From: Pseudomonadota bacterium
Lineage (GTDB): Bacteria > Pseudomonadota > Gammaproteobacteria > Steroidobacterales > Steroidobacteraceae
NCBI GenBank assembly: GCA_023423935.1
Contig: JAFAEQ010000003.1
Coordinates: 1-64,000 of the forward strand
Direction: 5' to 3'
Length of the DNA stretch: 64,000 bases
In this document: positions 48,841-56,901 of the stretch, piece by piece
Layout: every line of letters begins with the position of its first letter
Numbering within the stretch: position 1 is the stretch's first letter
Notes under the pieces: model-generated
Database searches by the model: none
The model's input: the letters and a program-made list of their open reading frames with translations, nothing else
Told to the model about the DNA's origin: nothing
Translations under genes and position numbers: made by a program

Positions 48841-48904
48841 TCTGAATGTCACGCTTGAATCGTAATGTCGCGATTTGCATCACTGCCGCGAAAGGCCTGC
48901 GCTG

Positions 48905-49750
48905 ATGGCTGCATCCTCGTTTCGTCAGCCATCGATCCTGCCAGGCTTCGGTCTGACGCTCGGGTTCTCGACTTTCTTTCTCACCGCGCTGGTGTTGATC
49001 CCGCTCGCGGCGCTCGTGATGAAGACGGCCACCATGGGCTGGCACGACTTCGTGCGCGTGCTGACCGATCCGCGGGTGATCGCCTCGTTCCGTCTGAGTT
49101 TCGGCGCCTCGTTGCTCGCCGCGGCGATCAACGGCGTGTTCGGATTCATCATCGCCTGGACCCTCGTGCGCTATGAGTTCCCCGGACGCAAGCTCATCGA
49201 TGCGCTCATCGACATGCCCTTCGCTTTGCCGACGGCGGTCTCCGGCATTGCCTTGACGGCAGTGTTTGCGCAGAACGGCTGGATCGGTCAGTACCTGGCG
49301 CCGTTCGGCATCCAGGTCGCCTACACCTGGATCGGTGTGGTCGTGGCGCTGACGCTCATCGGACTGCCGTTCGTCGTGCGTTCGGTACAACCCGCCTTGC
49401 TCGAAGTTCAGCGCGATCTCGAAGATGCTGCCGAGACACTCGGTGCGGGCCGCATCACGATCTTCGTGCGCATCATCCTGCCGACGGTGCTGCCGGCGCT
49501 GCTGACCGGCTTCACCATGGCATTCGCGCGCGCGGTCGGCGAATACGGCTCGGTCATTTTCATCGCGGGCAATCTGCCGATGAAGACGGAGATCGCACCG
49601 CTGCTCATCGTCATCAAGCTCGAACAGTTCGACTACGTGGGTGCTGCCGCGATCGGCTTTCTGATGCTCGTGATCTCGTTCGTCATGCTGCTCTCGATCA
49701 ATCTGCTGCAGACCTGGGGCCGACGTCGTCTCGTCGCGGCAGGGAGATAA
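48905..49750 (+). CDS. cysT: Sulfate ABC permease CysT (CysU)
   Basis: 281 residues from ATG at 48905. Six membrane helices; the EAA loop near residue 175-195 (LEDAAETLGAGRITIFVRIILP) contacts the ATPase. FALPTAVSGIALTAVFAQNGWIG and ARAVGEYGSVIFIAGN are characteristic of CysT. Second permease half is CysW, encoded downstream after a 36-codon ORF. The gap from sbp is 64 bases. Confidence 0.93.
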   Translation: MAASSFRQPSILPGFGLTLGFSTFFLTALVLIPLAALVMKTATMGWHDFVRVLTDPRVIASFRLSFGASLLAAAINGVFGFIIAWTLVRYEFPGRKLIDALIDMPFALPTAVSGIALTAVFAQNGWIGQYLAPFGIQVAYTWIGVVVALTLIGLPFVVRSVQPALLEVQRDLEDAAETLGAGRITIFVRIILPTVLPALLTGFTMAFARAVGEYGSVIFIAGNLPMKTEIAPLLIVIKLEQFDYVGAAAIGFLMLVISFVMLLSINLLQTWGRRRLVAAGR

Positions 49751-49753
49751 CGG

Positions 49754-49864
49754 ATGCGCACGATCTGCAAAGTCGGTGATTCGCGGCTCGACGCACTTTC
49801 CCTGGCGTCAAGCGCCTACAGCCTGGCGTCCGCAAAGCCAGACACGCGCTGGCGGAGTCTCTGA
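49754..49864 (+). CDS. 36-codon ORF bridging cysT and cysW
   Basis: ATG at 49754 is 7-9 bases after a strong AGGGAGA ribosome site that overlaps the cysT stop, and the TGA (49862-49864) directly abuts the cysW ATG at 49865. The translation (starts MRTICKVGDSRL, rich in Ala, Ser, Leu) has no recognised family. Its exact fit suggests translation coupling of cysW; it may be a leader peptide. No RBS of its own is evident before cysW. Chance cannot be excluded. Confidence 0.5.
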   Translation: MRTICKVGDSRLDALSLASSAYSLASAKPDTRWRSL

Positions 49865-50734
49865 ATGGCCGGCGGACCTTCCAAAGCGGTACTCGCTGAG
49901 CTCGCCAGCCGGCCCGGACGCGACACGTTCGTGACCGTGCTGATCAAGGGCGTGTTCATCAGCTTGTCGCTGCTGTTCCTGGCGGCGTTGCTGTTTGCGC
50001 CGCTCGCAACCGTGTTCATTACGGCGCTCAGCAAAGGCGTCGACATGTATTTCGCGAGCTTCAAGGACTCGGACACGCTCGCGGCCATTCGACTGACATT
50101 GATTACTGCCGCAATCGTCGTGCCCACGAACACGATCTTCGGCATCGCGGCCGCCTGGGCGATCGGCAAGTTCGAGTTCAAGGGCAAGAGTGTGCTCATC
50201 ACGTTGATCGATCTGCCCATCGCGGTCTCGCCCGTCATCTCGGGCCTGATCTATGTGCTGCTATTCGGCATGCAGGGCTGGTTCGGCCTGTGGCTGCAGG
50301 AGCACGACATCAGCATCATCTTCGCGCTGCCCGGTATCGTGCTTGCGACCATGTTCGTCACGTTCCCGTACGTGGCGCGCGAGCTGATTCCGCTCATGCA
50401 GCAGCTCGGCAACGACGAGGAGGAAGCTGCGATCACGCTCGGTGCGGGCGGATTAATGACGTTCTTCCATGTGACGCTGCCGAAGATCCGCTGGGGCCTC
50501 GTGTATGGTGTGATCCTGTGCAATGCCCGCGCGATGGGCGAGTTCGGCGCAGTGTCCGTGGTGTCGGGCCACATCCGCGGTCTCACGACCACGATGCCGT
50601 TGCAAGTGGAAATCCTCTATAACGAATACAACTTCGTAGGTGCCTTCGCCGTCGCCTCGCTGCTCACGCTGCTGGCGGTCGCGACCCTGATCATCAAGTC
50701 GCTCGTCGAATGGCGAACGGGATATAGAAAGTGA
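49865..50734 (+). CDS. cysW: Sulfate ABC permease CysW
   Basis: 289 residues. Six helices; EAA loop DEEEAAITLGAGGLMTFFHVTLPKI near 190-210, NARAMGEFGAVSVVSGHIRG near 225 and EYNFVGAFAVASLL near 260 are CysW-specific. N-terminal ~20 residues precede the first helix. Pairs with CysT as the membrane channel. The ATG follows directly on the stop of the 36-codon ORF. The gene ends 4 bases before the CTAG-rich array. Confidence 0.93.
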   Translation: MAGGPSKAVLAELASRPGRDTFVTVLIKGVFISLSLLFLAALLFAPLATVFITALSKGVDMYFASFKDSDTLAAIRLTLITAAIVVPTNTIFGIAAAWAIGKFEFKGKSVLITLIDLPIAVSPVISGLIYVLLFGMQGWFGLWLQEHDISIIFALPGIVLATMFVTFPYVARELIPLMQQLGNDEEEAAITLGAGGLMTFFHVTLPKIRWGLVYGVILCNARAMGEFGAVSVVSGHIRGLTTTMPLQVEILYNEYNFVGAFAVASLLTLLAVATLIIKSLVEWRTGYRK

Positions 50735-50738
50735 GAAG

Positions 50739-51256
50739 GTGCTAGGCGCTAGGCACTAGGTGCTAGCCAGAAGGAGAGACTTACATGCATGGACACGTAT
50801 CCGATTCCGACCTAGAGCCTAGTACCTAGCACCTAGAGCCTTCTGATTCTTAGGCTCTAGGCTCTAGGCACTAGCCAGAGGAGACATTGGAATGTGTGCG
50901 ACGCGTTCTCCGATTCCGACCTAGAGCCTAGTACCTAGCACCTAGAGCCTTCTGATTCTTAGGCTCTAGGCTCTAGGTACTAGCCAGAAGGAGAGACTTA
51001 CAAGCATGGACACGTCTATCCACTCCGACCTAGGCCTGGTGGCCTGTAACAGCCGATTCGGGAGTGATGTCACCCCGGCGAAGGCCGGGGTCCAGGCCCT
51101 GTGATCAACGGGAATCCCGCGGGAGATCCCGGCCTTCGCCGGGATGACGACCAAAGCTGCACGCTCGAATCAGTCGTTAGCCAGAATGAGAAACTTAAAC
51201 GTATGAACACGCGCTCCGATTCCGACCTAGCACCTAGCACCTAGCCCCTAGCACCT
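50739..51256. repeat. CTAG-rich ~110-bp repeat array forming hairpins
   Basis: Three near-complete copies (starting 50741, 50851 and 50962) plus a partial fourth (51176-51256). Each copy has a left arm of CTAGGNNCTAGG words (e.g. GGCTCTAGGCTCTAGG), a ~45-base linker with CCAGAAGGAGAGACTTAC and CCGATTCCGACC, a right arm of inverted words (CCTAGTACCTAGCACCTAG) and TTCTGATTCTTA. The arms pair (GGCTCTAGG with CCTAGAGCC). I count 23 CTAG in about 520 bases, though CTAG is usually rare in proteobacteria. The array fills the gap from cysW to a sensor kinase. Confidence 0.9.
51069..51148. repeat. REP-like palindromic element inside CTAG array
   Basis: GTCACCCCGGCGAAGGCCGG at 51069 is mirrored by CCGGCCTTCGCCGGGATGAC ending at 51148. 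The pattern GTCATCCCGGCGAAGGCCGGGAT is a widespread intergenic palindrome of proteobacterial genomes. Here it splits the third and fourth copies of the CTAG array. Confidence 0.85.
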
Positions 51257-51266
51257 TCTTCAATCC

Positions 51267-53369
51267 ATGCTCTCCCAGATCCAGGAATTCATCGATCGTC
51301 TGCAACTCGATACCTCGCGTGCGAGCCTCGGGTTCTGGATCGCTGCCATCAATGTGCTGATCGTGCTCCTGGTGGTCGGTGGCATTTCGATTTCGGCCAT
51401 CGGTTCGCTGCGGGATCTGGCCGATCAGCAAGGTCAGTCGCGCGTGCAACTCGCGGGCGCCATGGCGCGCGAAGATCTGCGACGTTTCGGCGAGGATGCA
51501 CTCACTCAGGCCAAGACCGTGGCGGAGCGTCCGACGCTGCAGCGGCTGATGGCGGATCGGCAGGTCTCTGCCATCGGACCGTATCTGCGACGCTCATGCA
51601 ACAGCGACACGATTGCGGCTTGCGCAGTGTTCGAAGGCAAGACGCTCGTGGCTCAGGCCGGTGTGCCGTTGCCGTGGGCGGAGATTGCGGAGACGAGCGA
51701 TGAGCAAGGCGAGCGCTTCCTTGCCGTGCCGACGGGAATCGACAGTGCCGTGTTGGGCGCTTCTGCGCAGGTTGGCGGTGCGACGGGTCGTCGGCTCTAT
51801 GTCGCGCGTCTGATGGATGACAAGCTCGCGCACCTTCTCACCGAACGCGTCGGTCTCGACATTCGCCTGATCAACTATCGGACCTTCGTTGAAGGCAAGC
51901 AGGTCGATGATTTCACGCGATTGCATTCCGCGGGACTTTCCGACGGTCGCACGGCGGTCGCGCGTATCGAGCCGGCCGATCTGTATGCCGCGAGCTTCCC
52001 CGTATTCGCGTCCACCGGTGAAGCTGTCGCATTGCTCGAAGCACGTTTGCAGACGAGCGATATCGACCAGTCCGTCGGCACACTGGTGCGCCGGCTGCTG
52101 GCGACAGCGATCGTGCTTGCGGCGCTCGCCGTGCTCGCGGGTGTGGTTCTCGGCAAGCAGGTCACAGGTCCGGTCGCGACCCTCACCGAGGCCGCGGAGC
52201 GTCTCGGTCACGGAGACTTCTCGACATCGATTCCCGTGGCGGGTACGAAAGAGGTCGGCAAGCTCGCGCGCACGATGGAGGACATGCGCAACAATCTGGT
52301 GAATCTCACCAGTGCCTTGCGACGTCGCGAAGCAGAGGCACAGGCAGTGCTCGGCGGAATCGTGGAAGGCGTGTACGCGGTCGACAAATCGCGCGTGATT
52401 CGCTACCTGAATCCCCAGGCAGCACGACTGCTGGGTGTTCAGGCGCACGAAGCGATCGGTCGGTTCTGTGGCGATGTGCTGAAGCCATGCCTCGAGAACG
52501 GCACGCGTCCCTGCGAGACCCGCTGTCCGATCGTTCAGGCCCGCACCGACGGCAGCGCTCAGGCGACTGAACGGCTGAATCTGCGCGAGGGATTTCCGCG
52601 AACGACCGTCATCACGAGCGCAGCTCCCGTGGAAGATCTGCAGGTACAGGTCATCCGCGACGAAACCGAGCTCGAAGGCGTGCGTCGCGCGCGCGACTCG
52701 GTCCTCGCGAACATCTCGCACGAGTTCCGTACGCCGCTTGCAGCGCAGCTGGCTTCGATCGAGTTGCTGCGCGACGGCATGGACACGATGGATGAGGAGC
52801 AACAGAAGGAACTGGTGCTCTCGCTCGAACGCGGAGCACTGCGCCTGACGCGACTGATCGACAATCTGCTCGAAAGCGTGCGCATCGAATCCGGCCAGCT
52901 CGGCATTCGTCATCAGAGCGTCGCCATCGTCGAGATCGTCGAAGATGCCGACGCCTTGATCGGCGCGCTGCTCAAACAACGACGTCAGACGCTGGAGCTC
53001 GATATTCCGGAGGACCTGCCACGTGTCGATGGCGATGGTCCGCGCCTCACACAGGTTTTCGTCAACCTGCTCGCCAACGCAAGCAAGTTCGCGCCAGAGG
53101 ACAGCACGGTGGGTGTCGGAGCCGCGTCATCGAATCGCACCGTCACCGTATGGGTCGAAGACGAAGGCCCCGGCTTCCCCGAGATCGAAAGCGGCTCGGT
53201 GTTCGAACGCTTCTATCGCGGACCCGATCAGGAACCCGAGCCCGGCGGCCTGGGCCTCGGCTTGTGGATCGTCAAATCCATCATCAACCGCCACGAAGGC
53301 TCAATCCACGCCGAACGCCTGAACGATCGCACGCGCTTCGTGGTGGAGCTGCCGATGGCAAAGGAGTGA
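51267..53369 (+). CDS. Membrane sensor histidine kinase (dCache-like/HAMP/PAS)
   Basis: 700 residues. TM1 at about 24-48, a large periplasmic sensor (50-275) with one CNSDTIAAC pair, TM2 at about 277-298, HAMP (300-350), a PAS domain (355-470) containing four closely spaced Cys (CGDVLKPC and CETRC) that could bind metal or sense redox, then H-box LANISHEFRTPLAAQLAS, N-box QVFVNLLANASKFAP and G-boxes DEGPGFPE and GGLGLGLWIV. Its gene is 143 bases upstream of an OmpR-type regulator. ATG at 51267 follows the CTAG array directly. Confidence 0.9.
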   Translation: MLSQIQEFIDRLQLDTSRASLGFWIAAINVLIVLLVVGGISISAIGSLRDLADQQGQSRVQLAGAMAREDLRRFGEDALTQAKTVAERPTLQRLMADRQVSAIGPYLRRSCNSDTIAACAVFEGKTLVAQAGVPLPWAEIAETSDEQGERFLAVPTGIDSAVLGASAQVGGATGRRLYVARLMDDKLAHLLTERVGLDIRLINYRTFVEGKQVDDFTRLHSAGLSDGRTAVARIEPADLYAASFPVFASTGEAVALLEARLQTSDIDQSVGTLVRRLLATAIVLAALAVLAGVVLGKQVTGPVATLTEAAERLGHGDFSTSIPVAGTKEVGKLARTMEDMRNNLVNLTSALRRREAEAQAVLGGIVEGVYAVDKSRVIRYLNPQAARLLGVQAHEAIGRFCGDVLKPCLENGTRPCETRCPIVQARTDGSAQATERLNLREGFPRTTVITSAAPVEDLQVQVIRDETELEGVRRARDSVLANISHEFRTPLAAQLASIELLRDGMDTMDEEQQKELVLSLERGALRLTRLIDNLLESVRIESGQLGIRHQSVAIVEIVEDADALIGALLKQRRQTLELDIPEDLPRVDGDGPRLTQVFVNLLANASKFAPEDSTVGVGAASSNRTVTVWVEDEGPGFPEIESGSVFERFYRGPDQEPEPGGLGLGLWIVKSIINRHEGSIHAERLNDRTRFVVELPMAKE

Positions 53370-53503
53370 TCAGTGAAGCGTGATGAGTGATGGGCAAGAA
53401 TGTCCGGATATGACCTCATAACGCGTCACAGGCTCGATCCTCCTCCCGGCAAGGTAAGTTCCCCAACTCTGTCTCATCACTCATCACCGATCACTCATCA
53501 CTG
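53366..53503. repeat. Tandem-word inverted repeat (GTGATGAGTGATGA type)
   Basis: Left arm 53366-53397 (GTGATCAGTGAAGCGTGATG and GAGTGATGG) starts inside the kinase stop codon; right arm 53471-53503 (CATCACTCATCACCGATCAC and TCATCACTG) is its imperfect reverse complement over about 33 bases. It occupies the gap between the kinase and its regulator. Confidence 0.85.
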
Positions 53504-53512
53504 CGAACGCTC

Positions 53513-54187
53513 ATGAAGATTCTCTCCGCCGACGACGACAAGGACCTGCTGGCGCTCATTGCGTTCACGCTGTCGCAGGCTGGCTATCTTGTGGTGAAGG
53601 CAGGCGATGGGCCGAGCGCGATCAAGGCGTTCGAAACCGAAGCGCCGGACCTGGTGATTCTCGACATCAACATGCCGGGCGCGAGCGGCTTTCAGGTGTG
53701 CGAAGCGGTCCGTGCGAAGTCGCGTGTGCCCGTGATGATGCTCACGGTACGCGGCGAGGAAGAGGATCTGGTGAAGGCGCTCGAGCTCGGGGCCGATGAC
53801 TATCTGACCAAGCCCTTCAGTCCGCGCACGCTGCTTGCGCGCGTCAAAGCGTTGCTGCGTCGCGCCGGCATGGAGAATTCCGCACCGCTCGCCGCGGGCC
53901 GCGTGCAACTCGATGTGGAAGAGCACACCGTCCAGGTCGGCAACAACTCACCGGTCCGTCTGACCAAACTCGAACTGCGATTGCTGCAGATGCTCATCGC
54001 CAACGCCGGCCACACCGTGAGCTCCGATCGCCTGCTCATGCAGGTGTGGGGTCACAAAGGTTCCGGCGACCGCCAGTTGCTCAAGCAACTCGTCCATCGC
54101 CTGCGGCAAAAAATCGAAGTCGACCCGGCCGCCCCCGAAATGCTGCAAACCGCTCCTGGCGCGGGCTACAAGCTGGTCGTGGAGTAA
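53513..54187 (+). CDS. OmpR-family response regulator
   Basis: 224 residues. Receiver with LSADDDKDLLAL acidic pair, phospho-Asp in LVILDINMPGASG and Lys in YLTKPFSP; winged-helix effector from ~130 (LTKLELRLLQMLIANAG, LKQLVHRLRQKIE, TAPGAGYKLVVE). Almost certainly the partner of the sensor kinase upstream. It is clearly paralogous with the regulator at 55862-56569. Confidence 0.93.
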   Translation: MKILSADDDKDLLALIAFTLSQAGYLVVKAGDGPSAIKAFETEAPDLVILDINMPGASGFQVCEAVRAKSRVPVMMLTVRGEEEDLVKALELGADDYLTKPFSPRTLLARVKALLRRAGMENSAPLAAGRVQLDVEEHTVQVGNNSPVRLTKLELRLLQMLIANAGHTVSSDRLLMQVWGHKGSGDRQLLKQLVHRLRQKIEVDPAAPEMLQTAPGAGYKLVVE

Positions 54188-54201
54188 AGATGGCGGAAGC
54201 C

Positions 54202-54369
54202 GGAGCCGCAAAGACCGCAAAAGGAATGTAGTGGGTCGGAGCGTCCGTTCACATTGATACGTCGTGCTTCCTGGGAGTGAGCCTGCCATTGCCCAAAGTT
54301 TGCGGACCACTGCCTCGTAGGTGTTCCTCATCGTTGTTCACTTCTTTTTGCGGTCTTTGCGGCCGCTCC
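54202..54369. repeat. GCAAAGACCGC paired-arm element, second locus
   Basis: Left arm 54202-54226 (GGAGCCGCAAAGACCGCAAA) and right arm 54341-54369 (TTTTTGCGGTCTTTGCGGCC) are inverted copies of the same word seen at 38697-39007. The spacer of 115 bases has no evident structure. It lies between the regulator and the FAD/NAD(P) protein gene. Confidence 0.85.
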
Positions 54370-54473
54370 GTGAATCTTCTCCTTCCTTCAACCGCCATCT
54401 CACCCGCGCGTTACTTACTTGATACCGAGGATCGCCTAGCCTTGGAGCATTGAGTGCTTGGGTGGAGGTGTCG

Positions 54474-55865
54474 TTGGCGGGGTTGTTGCGCACGATCGTG
54501 ATCGTTGGCGGCGGGTTCAGCGGGACCGTGGTCGCTGCGAATCTGTTGCGTCGTCCGCCGCGGCAGCCGACGCGCCTGGTGATCGTCGAGCGTTCCGAAC
54601 AGATCGGGCGTGGCGTGGCCTATGCGCAGCGGTCTTTTCCTTACCTGCTGAACGTTCCTGCTGGGCGCATGTCGGCCAACTCGCGCGCGCCGCACGAGTT
54701 CGTGCACTTCGTGCAAGCACGCGTGCCGAATGCGACCGCTGAGGACTTCGTGCCTCGCGAGCTGTATGGCGACTATCTGCAGGAATTTCTGCTCGCCGCC
54801 GAGCTCAGCGCTCCGTCGAACATTCGGCTGGAAAGATGGCACGGCGAGGTCGCCTCGATCCGCCGCATCGAACGCCACTTGCCGTTGCAGGTGATTCTGC
54901 AGGATGGCCGCAAACTCACCGCTGACGATGTCGTGCTGGCGCTCGGCAACCCTCAGCCGGCTTCGCTGTCTGCAGCGCAAACGATCCTCGATCATCCGGG
55001 CTACATCGCGAATCCCTGGTCGCAGGAGCTCAAGTTCGCGCGACATGAACGCGTGTTGCTGATCGGCACTGGACTCACGACGGCCGATATCGTGAACCAG
55101 GCGTCCGCGGATCCGAAGACGACGCCGCGTCTGCATGCGCTCTCGCGTCATGGGTTGGTGCCGCCGCGTCAGACACCGTTTCGTCCCGAGGCCTTTCGCG
55201 GCGATGGCAACGCATTGCTCCTCGCAGCTTCGCGCTCGTTACGCGGACTCGCATCGGCCGTGCGGCTGCTGGCTACCGAAGCGGAGAAATGCGGTGGCGA
55301 CTGGCGCGAAGCCATCACTTTCGTGCGTCATATGGCGCCCACGATCTGGCAGCGCATGCCCGAACGGGACCGGCGACGCTTTATGCGCCATCTGCGCGCG
55401 CAGTGGGATGTGCATCGGCATCGATTGCCTTCGGACGTGCTCAAGCGCATGGATGCGTTGCGCAGCTCCGGACAGTTGCAGATCCATGCAGGACATATCC
55501 AGCGATTCGAGCCACGTGCAGGTCATATCGAAGTGCACTTCAGGCCGCGGCACGGCAGGCAGAGCGAGATGCTCAGCGTCGATCGCGTCGTCAACTGCAC
55601 CGGCCCCGACTATGCAATCGCGCGTTCGAAGGATCCGCTTTGGCGAAACCTGATTCAGTGCGGACTGTGTGTTCCTGACGATCTCGGGCTGGGATTGCGC
55701 ACCGGTCCGAAGGGTGCCGTCATCGATGCCGATGGCTGGCCGGGTCCGCACCTGTTCTATGTCGGACCGATGCTGCGCGCGGACCATTGGGAAGCGACAG
55801 CGGTGGGCGAGCTGCGCGTCCATGCGGAACAAACTGCGGAGCTTCTGGCGACGGAGCGTGGATGA
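54474..55865 (+). CDS. FAD/NAD(P)-binding oxidoreductase (YdhS-like, COG4529)
   Basis: About 463 residues. N-terminal FAD motif TIVIVGGGFSGTVVAANLLRR; GRGVAYAQRSFPYLLNVPAG typical of COG4529; NAD(P) motif VLLIGTGLTTADIVNQA in the middle; VVNCTGPDYAIAR and FYVGPMLRADHWEATAVGELR near the C-terminus. Function of the family is unknown (hydroxyacylglutathione-like redox is guesswork). There is no ATG: TTG at 54474 has GGAGG 5 bases upstream; TTG at 54450 is an alternative. The stop overlaps the next regulator gene ATG (ATGA), so both are coupled. Confidence 0.85.
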   Translation: MAGLLRTIVIVGGGFSGTVVAANLLRRPPRQPTRLVIVERSEQIGRGVAYAQRSFPYLLNVPAGRMSANSRAPHEFVHFVQARVPNATAEDFVPRELYGDYLQEFLLAAELSAPSNIRLERWHGEVASIRRIERHLPLQVILQDGRKLTADDVVLALGNPQPASLSAAQTILDHPGYIANPWSQELKFARHERVLLIGTGLTTADIVNQASADPKTTPRLHALSRHGLVPPRQTPFRPEAFRGDGNALLLAASRSLRGLASAVRLLATEAEKCGGDWREAITFVRHMAPTIWQRMPERDRRRFMRHLRAQWDVHRHRLPSDVLKRMDALRSSGQLQIHAGHIQRFEPRAGHIEVHFRPRHGRQSEMLSVDRVVNCTGPDYAIARSKDPLWRNLIQCGLCVPDDLGLGLRTGPKGAVIDADGWPGPHLFYVGPMLRADHWEATAVGELRVHAEQTAELLATERG

Positions 55866-56569
55866 TGGCAGCAGACATCGAGAGCACGCGGCCGGTACGG
55901 GTACTCGCAGCAGACGATGATGCCGACTTGCTTGCCCTCATCGGGTTCACGCTGCGACAGGCCGGATTCGAAGTTCTGACGGCAAAGGATGGTTCGGCTG
56001 CGTTGCATGCCTTTGCGCGCGAGGCGCCGGACTTCGTGCTGCTCGATGTGAACATGCCCGCGCTCAACGGGCTCGATGTGTGCCGGGAGATCCGCACTCG
56101 CTCGACGGTGCCGATCATGATGCTCACCGTGCGCGATCAGGAGGACGATCTCGTGGCCGCGCTGGACGCAGGGGCGGATGACTATGTGCTGAAGCCATTC
56201 AGCCCGCGCGCATTGCTGGCGCGCATTCGCGCGCTGGTGCGCCGGGCCGAGCCGTTCAATACGGGATCGATCTCAGCGGGTGCCGTCTTTCTCGATCCGG
56301 AACAGCGCACGTTGCGGATCGGAAACGCAGAACCGGTCCGTCTCACGCCGCTCGAGATCAAGGCATTGCATCTGCTCATCACGAGTCCGGGACGTACGGT
56401 GACAGCCGAGCGGCTGCTGAATCATGTCTGGGGGCGGGCGACCTCCCGCGAGCGACGCACGCTCAAGCAGCTCGTCTATCGCTTGCGTCAGAAGCTCGAG
56501 ACCGATCCCACGGTGCCACAGATCCTGCAGACCACACCGGGTGCGGGCTACAAGCTCGTGGTGGAATAA
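55862..56569 (+). CDS. OmpR-family response regulator, second copy
   Basis: 235 residues. Receiver VLAADDDADLLALIGF and phospho-Asp VLLDVNMPALNG, Lys YVLKPFSP; winged helix LTPLEIKALHLLITSPG, LKQLVYRLRQKLET and TTPGAGYKLVVE. It shares most of its layout with the regulator at 53513 (both end in PGAGYKLVVE), suggesting tandem duplication with the FAD protein gene inserted between. No kinase lies directly beside it. It may answer to the same kinase or to a distant one. Confidence 0.93.
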   Translation: MMAADIESTRPVRVLAADDDADLLALIGFTLRQAGFEVLTAKDGSAALHAFAREAPDFVLLDVNMPALNGLDVCREIRTRSTVPIMMLTVRDQEDDLVAALDAGADDYVLKPFSPRALLARIRALVRRAEPFNTGSISAGAVFLDPEQRTLRIGNAEPVRLTPLEIKALHLLITSPGRTVTAERLLNHVWGRATSRERRTLKQLVYRLRQKLETDPTVPQILQTTPGAGYKLVVE

Positions 56570-56677
56570 GGGTGGCGAGGCCTTTTCGATCTTGTGACCC
56601 GATTTCTACCGCTTCGCTACTGAACCTGTGACCGTCGCGCGCCTAGACTCGCACGTCCTTCGCGCGAGGATCCATCC

Positions 56678-56899
56678 ATGCAATCGAGCGAGCTGACAGC
56701 GAGGGCCGACGCCGTGCGTTCGCTGGGTTACGTCCACAAGCTGCGTCTGGAATCTCATGAGCTCATTCGCGACGATTCGGCCGCGCAAACCCAGGCGCTG
56801 CCGCCCTGGGCGCTGGCGTGGGGTTCGATGGTCCGCAAGCTGGCTGGCGCTTTTCTGGTTTTGCTACTTGCGCTCTGGGTTACGCAATTCCTCAACTGA
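56678..56899 (+). CDS. Small single-TM protein, unrecognised
   Basis: 73 residues with GAGG upstream of ATG 56678. The first ~40 residues are charged and helical (AVRSLGYVHKLRLESHELIRDD); the last ~20 form a membrane helix (GAFLVLLLALWVTQFL). It stops 2 bases before the convergent cysP stop. No family recognised; single-TM small proteins often modulate transporters or kinases, and both are adjacent. Confidence 0.6.
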   Translation: MQSSELTARADAVRSLGYVHKLRLESHELIRDDSAAQTQALPPWALAWGSMVRKLAGAFLVLLLALWVTQFLN

Positions 56900-56901
56900 C
56901 G

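Noticed and set aside
50966..51154. Minus-strand open frame containing PAKAG and PAFAGVT words
   Set aside because: These words are the translation of the REP-like palindrome at 51069-51148; it is a repeat, not a gene.
50739..51256. Possible CRISPR array
   Set aside because: The ~110-bp period consists of the same linker in each copy, so there are no variable spacers; no cas genes nearby.
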